DNA from: Pedobacter sp. KBW06
Lineage (GTDB): Bacteria; Bacteroidota; Bacteroidia; Sphingobacteriales; Sphingobacteriaceae
Length of the DNA stretch: 64,000 bases
NCBI RefSeq assembly: GCF_003852525.1
Contig: NZ_QAJL01000003.1
Span: 1,064,972 to 1,128,971, forward strand
Direction of reading: 5' to 3'
The notes beneath the pieces were generated by a model, which worked only from the letters and a program-made list of their open reading frames with translations, was not told the DNA's origin and did no database searches. Shown piece by piece: positions 43,061-51,962 of the stretch. Made by a program: the position numbers and the translations under genes. Numbering within the stretch: the stretch's first letter is position 1; the number at the start of each line of letters is the position of its first letter.

Positions 43061-44587
43061 ATGACACCAGGTCTTAAAATACTTATTCTCGAAGACAATG
43101 AAAGCGATGCTGATCTGCTGGTTCGTGAATTAAAAAAATCAGAATTGAGTTTTACAACTCAAATTGTACAAACGCGTAATGCATTCGAGAAAGCCCTGGA
43201 AAGTTTTGATCCGGATCTGATCTTATCAGATTACTCCCTTCCCTCTTTTGATGCGGGTACTGCTTTTCAGATCAAACAGGATAAATATGCGCATACGCCA
43301 TTTATTATTGTTTCCGGAACTATCGGGGAAGAAAATGCGGTAGAACTGATCAAAGCAGGTGTAACCGATTATGTCTCTAAAAACAAGCTATTTACACTCT
43401 CTACAAAAATCAACAGGGCCTTAAATGATGCCAAGGCCAGGAAGGAAAAAATAATAACGGACCAAAAGTTAAAGGTCATTAATCAGGAGCTTTTGGAGCT
43501 GAACCAGGAGTTGGAAGTGCGGGTGATTAACCGCACAAAGGCATTGGCAGAGAGTGAAGACCGGTTCCGCAGCATGATGGAAACCATTCCCCAGATTGCC
43601 TGGACCAATAACACAAAAGCGGAGGTTGTTTTTTACAACCAGCGCTGGTATGACTATACCGGACTGGACAGGGAGCAAACCAAATTACTGGGATTTAAAG
43701 CGGTCGTTCATGAGGACGACCTCCAAATGGGGATTGATCAGTTCAGTTCGATCCTAAGCAGCCATGAGGGCGGTGAATTTCAAATCCGTGTAAAACGGGC
43801 AGATGAGCTTTACAGGTGGCACCTGATCCGGCTAATGCCGATCATGGATCTGCAGAACCAGATTCAGCTTTGGGCCGGTACTGCTACTGATATACAGGAA
43901 CTCCGTCTGCTGCAACAGTACAAAGACGATTTCATCATTGTAGCCAGTCACGAGCTCAAGACACCAATCACCTCTTTAAAAGCATCGTTACAGCTTCTGG
44001 ACAGAATAAAAGGTGATCCAACCTCAGCCATGTTGCCCAAGCTCATTGTACAGGCTAATAAGAGCCTGGGTAAAGTGAACGCGCTGATTGAAGACCTCCT
44101 AAATGCGAGCAAGGCAAGTCAGGGGCAACTTCATATCAATCCCCAAAGTTTTACTTTATCTGAACTCATTCTCGAGCGCTCCAATGATTTAAATACAGAA
44201 GGTGCATATACCATTGTCACAGAAGGAGACCTGCAAACGGAAGTATATGCAGACATCATCCGGGTGGAACAGATTCTCATTAACTTTATTAATAATGCCA
44301 TAAAGTATGCGCCGGAATCAAAAGAAATACGGATTCGTATTGAGAAGGTAAATGACATGGTCAAAGTCTCCGTTATTGACAGAGGACCGGGCATTCCTCC
44401 CGAAAAGTTGCGTTACATTTTTGACCGGTATTATCGCGCCGAAAGTAACGACAGCAGTTATAAAGGTTTAGGCCTTGGACTCTACATCTGTGCTGAAATC
44501 ATTAAAAAACACAATGGACAGATCGGTGTGGAAAGCGAGTTAAACAAGGGCAGTATTTTTTGGTTTACCTTACCTGTTCTGCTATAA
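43061..44587 (+). CDS. Hybrid sensor: receiver-PAS-histidine kinase
   Basis: The 508-residue protein has an N-terminal receiver domain (Asp57 in 'LILSDYSLPSFDAG'), a short coiled coil, a PAS/PAC domain from about residue 165 ('SEDRFRSMMETIPQIAW') to 280, a HisKA domain (His297 in 'VASHELKTP'), and a HATPase domain with 'FINNAIKYAPESK' and 'GLGLGLYICAEI'. An N-terminal receiver before a kinase suggests it receives phosphate from the upstream kinase and in turn controls its own kinase activity. It is cytoplasmic. The final target is not in the window. Confidence 0.94.
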   Translation: MTPGLKILILEDNESDADLLVRELKKSELSFTTQIVQTRNAFEKALESFDPDLILSDYSLPSFDAGTAFQIKQDKYAHTPFIIVSGTIGEENAVELIKAGVTDYVSKNKLFTLSTKINRALNDAKARKEKIITDQKLKVINQELLELNQELEVRVINRTKALAESEDRFRSMMETIPQIAWTNNTKAEVVFYNQRWYDYTGLDREQTKLLGFKAVVHEDDLQMGIDQFSSILSSHEGGEFQIRVKRADELYRWHLIRLMPIMDLQNQIQLWAGTATDIQELRLLQQYKDDFIIVASHELKTPITSLKASLQLLDRIKGDPTSAMLPKLIVQANKSLGKVNALIEDLLNASKASQGQLHINPQSFTLSELILERSNDLNTEGAYTIVTEGDLQTEVYADIIRVEQILINFINNAIKYAPESKEIRIRIEKVNDMVKVSVIDRGPGIPPEKLRYIFDRYYRAESNDSSYKGLGLGLYICAEIIKKHNGQIGVESELNKGSIFWFTLPVLL

Positions 44588-44634
44588 GGTCTGGCAAAAC
44601 GGCTTAATCCTGGGTTTCTAAGATTTGATGTCAA

Positions 44635-45162
44635 TTAAAAAGGCATCTCCTTCACTTCTATATGGTTATTTTTGGCATAGGTTTTAGCGATGGTCCAGAG
44701 CTTATTGTACTTTTCAGAAAAACGGTCAAAACTTTTTTCGTCCAATGCCTTAATTGCCTCATCAATGGATTCGGCAGCTGCGTTCTCGTCAATCATCCGG
44801 GCTATTTCCAGGTGATCCGTTTTGTAACTTTCCAGCACATAGGTGTAAAGGTCTATGGACGCATCAATCATCGGTTTGGCCTCTGTATTGGGGTAAAGCC
44901 CCTTTACTTTCTCCAAATTACGCTCTGCAAATGCGATGGAATAGTTTTTCAGGTATTTTTCGCAGGTATTGAAGTCGCCCGATCCAACACCACCTTTAAT
45001 GTATTTCTGATAGGTATAGAAATAGCTTCCGCCAAACCTGGAGAGCATATTGGTATTCAGGGCCGTTTTGTCAAAATATTCTTCGGGACTATGTATCAGA
45101 TTGCAACTGCTGTTGATGCACAACAGCAGTAACAACGTGATTTTCATAAGATGATATTTCAT
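44635..45162 (-). CDS. Hypothetical lipoprotein
   Basis: The N terminus is a lipoprotein signal ('LLLLLCINSSC', Cys20 from the first Met, or Cys15 from the ATG at 45147). The remainder is about 155 residues, predicted mainly helical, with no known domain. It is probably an outer-membrane-anchored periplasmic protein of unknown function. It is followed, after 39 bp, by the gene for the DUF4870-like membrane protein on the same strand. Confidence 0.7.
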   Translation of the reverse strand: MKYHLMKITLLLLLCINSSCNLIHSPEEYFDKTALNTNMLSRFGGSYFYTYQKYIKGGVGSGDFNTCEKYLKNYSIAFAERNLEKVKGLYPNTEAKPMIDASIDLYTYVLESYKTDHLEIARMIDENAAAESIDEAIKALDEKSFDRFSEKYNKLWTIAKTYAKNNHIEVKEMPF

Positions 45163-45201
45163 TTGATGTCTTTTATGATCTATGGATGCTCTGATCAGCC
45201 T

Positions 45202-45525
45202 TTATCCGATGAAGGCAAATTTGTTCTCAAACATCTTACCAACAAGTGGCGTAGGCTTTTCCGCTCCGTTTGCCGCGTTGATGATGCCCATAATCCAAAG
45301 CACTAAAATAACCAAACCTGCAATTCCTAAAAAAGAAAGCGCAGGTACAATCGTGGCAACAATGGTCAGGATGACATTGAAAATAATGCTGACGATGGCC
45401 AGGCCCAGTGCTTGCCGGAGGTGATATTTAAGCAGGGAATCTGCTTTTTCTTTGCCATTAAAATAAGCGATCAGCCAACCGATCAGGGTAATGTAGGAGA
45501 CGATGGATAGGGTTTTGTTGTTCAT
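45202..45525 (-). CDS. DUF4870/Tic20-like small membrane protein
   Basis: The frame opens at 45576, but the ATG at 45525 ('MNNKTLSIVSYITLIGWLIAYF') fits the family. The 107-residue protein has three or four helices and a short hydrophilic C terminus. The 'YHLRQALGLAIVSIIFNVI' block is typical of DUF4870-type proteins. Function is unknown. Confidence 0.8.
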   Translation of the reverse strand: MNNKTLSIVSYITLIGWLIAYFNGKEKADSLLKYHLRQALGLAIVSIIFNVILTIVATIVPALSFLGIAGLVILVLWIMGIINAANGAEKPTPLVGKMFENKFAFIG

Positions 45526-45800
45526 GTCTGTATGGAAAAATTGTTCAGCAGCAAAGGTGCAAACCCGGCCATCCATTCTCCAAGCCAGGCCCTGCTACAA
45601 AACAGCTACACCCTCCCCTGCAGGCGTATACAATACGTCTACGCAATCATGCTCAGCAACAATACATCGCCATACAAATCTATTTCATTACCGCAGGTGT
45701 TTGCAGGCATCTAAACCTCATCAGGCTTAGATTGGGTATTTTAGACGCAACAATATCAAGACCGAATGCCGGCCGCATCAGAACGAAGGGCTTAATTGTG

Positions 45801-46424
45801 CTAAACAAACCGATGGTAATCACAAGCCGGAAAATATCGATCCAGGATTTTGATCATCCTGTTTACCCTGGAAATTCCAAGCCGGGAGGCCGTGCTGCTA
45901 TCCAGGGTTTCCGATTTCAGTTCATAAAAGCCCATCTTCCGATAGGCTCTTATTGCAGGGGCATTATCGTAGGAAACATCAAGCTGTAAATTCGTTGTTC
46001 CTTTTTCAAATGCCACCTTCTCCAATTCCTGAAGTAATAAGCGGATGTATCCTTTTCCCCTGTAATCGGCCTTTATGGTTATGGCATCAATGTATAAATG
46101 AGTAACCGGAAATGAATTTGGAAAATACAATCCCAGTTGAAACATTTTATACCACCCTTTGATCAGCCCATACTGTCTGATCATCGCCCTGATATTCATA
46201 GAGAACATACTTTTTTGCCCGTAACTGAAACCTGCGATCCCAATTAATTCATTCGTGTCTGATACGATTGAAAGTACCTGTTCTTTATTGATTAAATAAG
46301 GTACGACTTTTTGCATCACCTCTTTTGGTCCTAAAAAATAACGGAACTTGCTTTCAAAAGCCTCGGCAAACAATTCGCCGGCAGCTTTCCTGAATTCGGG
46401 TCGCAGTTGTCTATAAATCTTCAT
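45801..46424 (-). CDS. GNAT family N-acetyltransferase
   Basis: The 207-residue protein has the GNAT acetyl-CoA loop 'ADYRGKGYIRLLL', preceded by the strand 'VTHLYIDAITIK' and followed by 'APAIRAYRKMGFYEL'. The substrate is unknown. It is in the same direction as the outer-membrane receptor gene and starts 12 bp after that gene's stop, so the two are probably co-transcribed. Confidence 0.9.
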   Translation of the reverse strand: MKIYRQLRPEFRKAAGELFAEAFESKFRYFLGPKEVMQKVVPYLINKEQVLSIVSDTNELIGIAGFSYGQKSMFSMNIRAMIRQYGLIKGWYKMFQLGLYFPNSFPVTHLYIDAITIKADYRGKGYIRLLLQELEKVAFEKGTTNLQLDVSYDNAPAIRAYRKMGFYELKSETLDSSTASRLGISRVNRMIKILDRYFPACDYHRFV

Positions 46425-46436
46425 ACAAAATGATCC

Positions 46437-48872
46437 TTACTGTTTTCCCGGTTTCATCAGCCTTTTACCTTTATCGGCAGGGAGGCGGTCCTCATCTGAT
46501 GGCTGCTCAGCCGGACTTTCGGCTTTCCGTTTTTTACCAAAGTTCCAGCTGAGGCTGAATTTGACCTGCCTGGAGTCTGTTCTGGAATCAAGATTAAAAG
46601 TCTGCGTATGGTCTGACAATACAGCCGCTTTAAAGATTCCGGTGTAAAAGACATCAGCTACCGCCAGTCCGAGGGTCAGCTTATCGTTTAACATTTTCTT
46701 ATTGATCCCTGTAATGATTTCAGAAACGGGTTTATACCTGAAATTGCCATATAATCCAGCGCTCTGGTACCAACCACTAAGCTCCAGGTTAAAACCTGCC
46801 GGAAGTTTAAAGGAATTGTAGGAATAGAAACCATAGGTATTTGCGCTTTCCTTAAATGCTTTGGTCTCCAGGTTTGCGTTAAACTGGGAAGTATAAAAAT
46901 AAATGCTCTGGTAATTCTCCCACCAGTCTACCCCCGGTATCGGGAAAGACAAAGATGCTTCCCATTGTTGCTGATGCCCCGTATTGATGGTTGTATAGGC
47001 TGATTTTGCACCAGGACTACTTAGAAAAGTAGAGAAAATAGGGTTTTTAGTACTGCTATAGCCCAGGGTAAGGTCTATAAAGCTAAAAAATTGCTGATTC
47101 AGTTCAATATTATTGGAGAATTGAGGTTTCAGTTTCGGATTTCCCTGCTGGGTAGTGTACAAGTCCAGGTAACGGACAGCAGGGTTCAGCTGATCATAGT
47201 CCGGCCGTTCAATCCTGCGGCTGTAACTGACAGACAAGGTATATTTATCATTCAGTTTATATCCGATCAGCGCATTGGGAAAGAGGGAAAAATAATTTTG
47301 GCAAACCAGACTGGGATCTGTTCCGGCCTCCCCCCTGACACGCGTATATTCGCCGCGCAAACCCGCATTAAAAGTCCAGGGCTCCAGCTTCAGTTCCATA
47401 GTCGCATAAGCAGCCTGAATCGCTTCTTTGTACCGGAAATTATTGTTGCGTAAAGCATCATTTTGCCATACCCCATCTTTTCTGTTTTCACTAAACTGAC
47501 TGTTGTTGAGGTTTGTTTGTGCGCTCTTAATTCCTGCTTCAAACTTCCCCAATTGTTGATCACCCTTTTTAAGTTCCTGCAAGTAATCAATTTTGATAGT
47601 CTTTCTGTCTATTTTTGAAGGATAAATATTCCGGTAACGCAGCTCGGACAAATCCGGCCTGCGACCTAAGGTTTTAAAGATGGTGTAATCTTCGGATCCC
47701 CGGGAGTTTAAATTATTGAACTGCAGGGAAGCATTCAGGCTTTTCAATTCCGTGAATTTATGCCTAAACTTTAATCCATAATCCCAGTTACGTGTCGTAT
47801 TGCGCAGCTCGTTGCGCTGATCGAGCAGTGAATCCTGCACTGTTCCTGCACCAAAACGGGAAATCGTACGGCCATCAGTAGGGCTATTGATGTCATTAAA
47901 AGACAGGTTGAACCGCAATGAATTTTTCTCATCAAAATGATGGTCTAAACCAAGTTTGAGCAAGTGTCCCTTTGACTTCTGAGGGTTGAGCTGGAGTTGA
48001 CTCATATAAAAGGGCTGAGGGATATTTTGACTGCGGAACATGCTGTCACGGTTCCTGCTATGGTCAAAATCATAAGCATAAAGCAGGTTTAAATTCCATT
48101 TCTCGGTGCCATAGGTCATGTTCAGGCTCTGGTTGGTCCTATAATAGCGGCCCTTGCTGACATTAGAGCTGATGGTTCCGTTAAAGCCTTTTTTCACTTT
48201 CTTTTTGAAAATAATATTAATTACACCGGCTGTTCCCGCCGCATCCATACTTGATGGTGGATTGTTCATGACTTCTATAGACTGAAGTGTGGTTCCAGGC
48301 GTACCTTTAAGCAGCGCTTTGAGTTGTGAACTGCCCATTTCTGCAGGTTCTCCATCGATCATCACAGTGACGCCCGATTTCCCTTTAATCCGGATCTCCC
48401 CATCTTTATTGATGTTTACCCCCGGAAGGCTTTTTAACAGTTCAAAGGCAGACTGGCTTTGCGCCAGGTTGCTTTGTTCTACATTCATCGTTGTCTTACC
48501 TGTTGACACAGAAATGGCCTGCTTTTTTCCATTGATCGTCACCTCCTGCAATTGCCGGGTTTCTGCCAATAGCTTAAAAAGCTGGACTTCCACTGCGCCC
48601 TTTCCTACTGTTATTGACCTTGCTTCATTTTTATAGGTCACAAAAGCCGCTTCGATTCGGTAATTTCCTGCTTTTACCTGCTTCAAACTAAAATCTCCCT
48701 GTGCATCGGCAATGGCATAGGCGCTAATTTTAGCCTCCGAAATCAGCTTTAATGTAACTGTTGCACCAGGTAAAGGCATGTTCCGTTCGTCGGTAACTTT
48801 GCCTGTAATTTCCTGCTGGGCAGAGACCTTTAACGCTCCTAGCAGGAAGAAAATAAAACAAAAATAACGCAT
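46437..48872 (-). CDS. Outer membrane beta-barrel receptor with carboxypeptidase-regulatory-like domain
   Basis: The TTG at 48893 extends the frame, but the ATG at 48872 gives a clean signal peptide ('MRYFCFIFFLLGALKVSAQQ'). An N-terminal CarboxypepD_reg-like domain ('ITGKVTDERNMPLPGATVTL') and a TonB-receptor plug-like region ('LKSLPGVNINKDGEIRIKGKSG', 'VMNNPPSSMDAAGTAGVINIIFKKK') come next. A large OMP_b-brl_3-type barrel follows. It is 811 residues and has no SusD partner. The ligand is unknown. The LytS/LytTR pair is divergently transcribed from its 5' side and might regulate it. Confidence 0.9.
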   Translation of the reverse strand: MRYFCFIFFLLGALKVSAQQEITGKVTDERNMPLPGATVTLKLISEAKISAYAIADAQGDFSLKQVKAGNYRIEAAFVTYKNEARSITVGKGAVEVQLFKLLAETRQLQEVTINGKKQAISVSTGKTTMNVEQSNLAQSQSAFELLKSLPGVNINKDGEIRIKGKSGVTVMIDGEPAEMGSSQLKALLKGTPGTTLQSIEVMNNPPSSMDAAGTAGVINIIFKKKVKKGFNGTISSNVSKGRYYRTNQSLNMTYGTEKWNLNLLYAYDFDHSRNRDSMFRSQNIPQPFYMSQLQLNPQKSKGHLLKLGLDHHFDEKNSLRFNLSFNDINSPTDGRTISRFGAGTVQDSLLDQRNELRNTTRNWDYGLKFRHKFTELKSLNASLQFNNLNSRGSEDYTIFKTLGRRPDLSELRYRNIYPSKIDRKTIKIDYLQELKKGDQQLGKFEAGIKSAQTNLNNSQFSENRKDGVWQNDALRNNNFRYKEAIQAAYATMELKLEPWTFNAGLRGEYTRVRGEAGTDPSLVCQNYFSLFPNALIGYKLNDKYTLSVSYSRRIERPDYDQLNPAVRYLDLYTTQQGNPKLKPQFSNNIELNQQFFSFIDLTLGYSSTKNPIFSTFLSSPGAKSAYTTINTGHQQQWEASLSFPIPGVDWWENYQSIYFYTSQFNANLETKAFKESANTYGFYSYNSFKLPAGFNLELSGWYQSAGLYGNFRYKPVSEIITGINKKMLNDKLTLGLAVADVFYTGIFKAAVLSDHTQTFNLDSRTDSRQVKFSLSWNFGKKRKAESPAEQPSDEDRLPADKGKRLMKPGKQ

Positions 48873-48905
48873 ATGTCCTGTACTTTTTATCAATTGTTAA
48901 TGGGA

Positions 48906-48913
48906 CAAAAGTA
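48906..48913 (-). promoter_or_regulatory. TAnnTTTG-type promoter element of the receptor gene
   Basis: TACTTTTG on the minus strand lies 34 nt upstream of the ATG at 48872. A convincing -33 element is not apparent at the right spacing, so only the -7 box is called. Confidence 0.4.
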
Positions 48914-49095
48914 AATTGACAGGCGATGGCCATTCCTGATAAACTGCGCCAACCTGCCAAAATGATACGTCAATTGTAATTTCGCTTCACTCAATTGATT
49001 TTTTAACTGAAGCCTCGATAATCCTTGAAAAGGCGCAATTTTAGACTGCTAAACCGCAGATTCAAACGTCATTTAGGTCAGTTCAGTCAGTTCTC

Positions 49096-49127
49096 TTTCT
49101 GCATGGCGCAGGATGTTTTTAAATTTG
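49096..49127 (+). promoter_or_regulatory. Putative promoter of the LytS-like kinase gene
   Basis: TTTC at 49096-49099 and TAAATTTG at 49120-49127 are separated by 20 nt, close to the Bacteroidota consensus TTTG-N19-21-TAnnTTTG. The predicted start lies about 45-50 nt upstream of the ATG at 49179. Confidence 0.4.
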
Positions 49128-49178
49128 CCCCGGATTCCATTAAAGAATGGTTTCCAGCATTTATTAAAATTATTGTAA

Positions 49179-50288
49179 ATGACTTCAAATCATATTAATT
49201 CTATCTTCAGTTCTACACTATCCAGGATCATCCTTGTATTTGCGGTTACCGTGATTCTGATATTTTCCATCATGATCATCAATCCCATCGATGAGGAAGA
49301 TTACGCTGCGATATTGGAACTGAGCTGGGAATCTTTTTTCGACCTCGTCTGGTTTATGATCCTTGGCTGGGCCATTACTGAGACAGGCAGATTTGTTTCC
49401 TATTATCTCGACAAGCGGCTTCCATGGGAGCAGTTTTCTGTCAAACGTCTTTTTCTACAACTTTTTGTTCAGTGTTTCATCGTCATAGCAGTGATGACTT
49501 TGCTCCTGCTCCTGATGGACTTTCTGTTGGCATCTGAGGAAGATGGGATTGAAAGCGATTTGGTCGGTTACCGGCAACTGCTCTATATCAGCACATTGCT
49601 GTCACTCATCATCACTGCTGTTCATACCGGCAGTCGTTTACTGCTCAACTGGAAGAATTCAATTATAGAAGCTTCAGAGCTCAAACAGACCAGTTTACAA
49701 TCGCAATTGCACTCGCTGAAATTACAGCTGGACCCACATTTCATGTTTAACAATTTCAGTACGCTGTCCAGTCTCATTTCAGAAAATCAGGCCGGCGCGC
49801 AGCAATTTCTCGATTGTCTTTCCGAAGTACACCGTTATATGCTTTATAACCTGGACCGGAACATCATTACCCTAAAAGAAGAGCTGGACTTTATTGGTTC
49901 TTATATTTATCTCATTAAAATCAGGTTTTCAGAAAACCTGAAAATTGAGCTGAGCGATGTAGAAGACCTGCTCAGCAAGGGGATTCCACCGACAACCTTA
50001 CAGCTATTGATCGAAAATGCTGTAAAACACAATATTGCTTCTCGCAGTCATCCCCTGCGCATTCGAATTTTCCCGGAAGGTGATTGCCTGGTCGTCGCCA
50101 ACAACATACAAAAAATACCATCCACCATAGGTTCTTCAAAGATTGGTTTGAAAAACATCATTAACCGTTATAAACTATTGTCCACAAGACTTCCTGAAAT
50201 CATTCAGACAGCATCTGACTTTGTGGTTAAAATTCCTTTACTCCCTTTAAACGTTTCGCAAGATGAAAGTACTAATTATAGAAGATGA
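49179..50288 (+). CDS. LytS-family sensor histidine kinase
   Basis: The 369-residue protein has four transmembrane helices in the first 160 residues and a cytoplasmic His_kinase (PF06580-type) domain with His187 in 'QLDPHFMFNNFSTLS'. The usual motif is QINPHFLFN, so this H-box is mildly divergent. The ATPase domain shows 'PTTLQLLIENAVKHNI' and 'GLKNIINRY'. The last 26 bases overlap the LytTR gene, so the two proteins are made as a pair. The signal is unknown. Confidence 0.93.
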   Translation: MTSNHINSIFSSTLSRIILVFAVTVILIFSIMIINPIDEEDYAAILELSWESFFDLVWFMILGWAITETGRFVSYYLDKRLPWEQFSVKRLFLQLFVQCFIVIAVMTLLLLLMDFLLASEEDGIESDLVGYRQLLYISTLLSLIITAVHTGSRLLLNWKNSIIEASELKQTSLQSQLHSLKLQLDPHFMFNNFSTLSSLISENQAGAQQFLDCLSEVHRYMLYNLDRNIITLKEELDFIGSYIYLIKIRFSENLKIELSDVEDLLSKGIPPTTLQLLIENAVKHNIASRSHPLRIRIFPEGDCLVVANNIQKIPSTIGSSKIGLKNIINRYKLLSTRLPEIIQTASDFVVKIPLLPLNVSQDESTNYRR

Positions 50289-51021
50289 GTTACACAATGC
50301 CAAAAGACTAAGGGCCATACTAGAAGACATTGATCCAAAAATTGAGGTTCTGGCAATGCTGGAGGGGGTAACTGAAAGCATCAGCTGGTTGAAAGATCAG
50401 CAGCATCCGGACTTGATTTTTACCGATGTCCGTTTGACGGATGGACTTTGTTTTGATATTTTTTCCCAGGTAAAGCTCAAATGTCCTGTCATTTTTACTT
50501 CGGCCTTTGATGAATATGCCTTGCGGGCATTTAAGGTGAATAGTGTTGATTACCTTCTCAAGCCCATAAAAAAAGAAGAGCTCATGAAGAGTCTTCATAA
50601 ATTTAAAACCAATAGCCACCCATCTTACCTCGGTCAGATGCTCGACGATGTGGCCGCCATTTTAAAACAGCAGCAAAAAAACTACCGGACCAGGTTTCTT
50701 ATTCCAGTCAGGGATTCATTTTATACCGTAATGATCAAAGAGGTTGCCTATTTCTATACCGAATACAGGACCACCAGGGCTGTTATGCCCGACAATCAGC
50801 ACCATATCCTTCCCTTTACCATGGAGGAACTGGAAGAAGAATTAGATCCGGACGTATTTTTCAGGGTCAGTCGTCAATACCTGATCAACAATAAAAGCAT
50901 TACGCGCATCAATAATTATTTCAATGGAAAGCTGCATATCGTGTTGAGTCCGGAGCCCGCTGAAAAGATCATCATGAGCCGGGACAAATCCAGAACTTTT
51001 AAACAGTGGCTGGATCGGTAA
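50263..51021 (+). CDS. LytTR-family response regulator
   Basis: The 252-residue protein has an N-terminal receiver (Asp55 in 'LIFTDVRLTDG') and a C-terminal LytTR DNA-binding domain ('FLIPVRDSFYTVMIKEVAYFYTEYR' region, 'FFRVSRQYLINNKSITRI'). It is the partner of the overlapping LytS gene. Its target is unknown; the divergent receptor gene at 46437-48872 is the nearest candidate. Confidence 0.95.
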   Translation: MKVLIIEDELHNAKRLRAILEDIDPKIEVLAMLEGVTESISWLKDQQHPDLIFTDVRLTDGLCFDIFSQVKLKCPVIFTSAFDEYALRAFKVNSVDYLLKPIKKEELMKSLHKFKTNSHPSYLGQMLDDVAAILKQQQKNYRTRFLIPVRDSFYTVMIKEVAYFYTEYRTTRAVMPDNQHHILPFTMEELEEELDPDVFFRVSRQYLINNKSITRINNYFNGKLHIVLSPEPAEKIIMSRDKSRTFKQWLDR

Positions 51022-51123
51022 CAACATAGCAAAAATGCGATTGAAAGCTACGAACAGGTTCTGAAACTGGATGCTAAAAATGAACATGCTGCCGGACAGC
51101 TTAAAATATTATTAAAAAAATAG
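51022..51123 (+). pseudogene. Remnant of a TPR-protein C terminus
   Basis: Directly after the stop of the LytTR gene, and in the same frame, about 25 codons read 'NAIESYEQVLKLDAKNEHAA' followed by 'GQLKILLKK' and a TAG at 51121. This is a typical last TPR helix pair of a periplasmic or hydrolase-linked TPR protein. No start or upstream portion exists, so it is a deletion remnant rather than a gene. Confidence 0.65.
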
Positions 51124-51298
51124 ACAGCCCCTTAGAATACACTGCTAAAACGAAAAAACAGAAGCTTAAACGATTCTCTAGCCCTCTTTAAAAAAAGGTT
51201 ATTTCGATTAACGTCAAAACATAAGTTAATCTGCCTGAATTAAAAATAATTTTATATCATTGAGAAAAGATTGATAATTAAAGCAAAGTAGAATCGTG

Positions 51299-51868
51299 AT
51301 GGCTGATTACAGTACCTATTCTGATTTCGAACTGATATCGTTGTTAAAAGACAGTGACAATGATCAGGAAGCTTATGCTGAAATTTACAGGCGCTATGTC
51401 AGGCTGTTGGTTCGTTTTGCAGAATCCAAGTTATACAGCCTGGAAGATGCCCGGGATATTGTTCAGGATTTGTTCACCAACTTCTGGAGTGAAAGATTGG
51501 ATCTTCATATTCAGGATAACCTAAAGTCTTATCTTTTTGGTATTGCCAAATACCAAATCATCAACAAGATCAGAAAGAATGTGGTCAGGGAAAGTTACGC
51601 CGGAAAATTAAGGGCCTTATCTCCTGCCTACCATTCCCTGGAAGAAGAACTCAATGCCAGAGAGCTGAGCACCAATGTTCGCTCGAAACTGGATCAGTTA
51701 CCACAAAAGACCAAATACATCTACCAGCGGAGCAGAGACGAGCACAAGAGTATTAAGGAAATTGCCGAAGAACTGAACCTTTCCGATCAAACGGTAAAAA
51801 ATCAGATCAGTATTGCACTGAATCACCTCAGAAAATCCCTTTCTTCGTTCTTTTTATACCTATTTTAA
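51299..51868 (+). CDS. ECF-type RNA polymerase sigma factor (FecI-like)
   Basis: A GTG at 51296 opens the frame one codon before the ATG at 51299. The 189-residue protein has sigma region 2 ('YAEIYRRYVRLLVRFAESKL', 'DARDIVQDLFTNFWSER') and region 4 ('LPQKTKYIYQRSRDEHKSIKEIAEELNLSDQTVKNQISIALNHLR'). In Bacteroidota these sigma factors sit next to FecR and SusC and switch on the neighbouring transport genes. It is 94 bp upstream of the FecR gene. Confidence 0.96.
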   Translation: MADYSTYSDFELISLLKDSDNDQEAYAEIYRRYVRLLVRFAESKLYSLEDARDIVQDLFTNFWSERLDLHIQDNLKSYLFGIAKYQIINKIRKNVVRESYAGKLRALSPAYHSLEEELNARELSTNVRSKLDQLPQKTKYIYQRSRDEHKSIKEIAEELNLSDQTVKNQISIALNHLRKSLSSFFLYLF

Positions 51869-51920
51869 ATAATTCAGAATATTTTAACATTTCTTCGGTA
51901 CTTTTTATTCGCTGAAACTA

Positions 51921-51959
51921 CTACCGTTATGAAGATAGAGAATTAACTATCTACGGTAG
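51921..51959 (+). promoter_or_regulatory. Stem-loop just upstream of the FecR start codon
   Basis: CTACCGT (51921-51927) pairs with ACGGTAG (51953-51959) and an inner GATAG/CTATC (51934-51938 and 51947-51951) extends it. It ends 3 nt before the ATG at 51963 and could hold the ribosome-binding region. There is no U-tract, so it is not an intrinsic terminator. Confidence 0.5.
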
Positions 51960-51962
51960 CGC

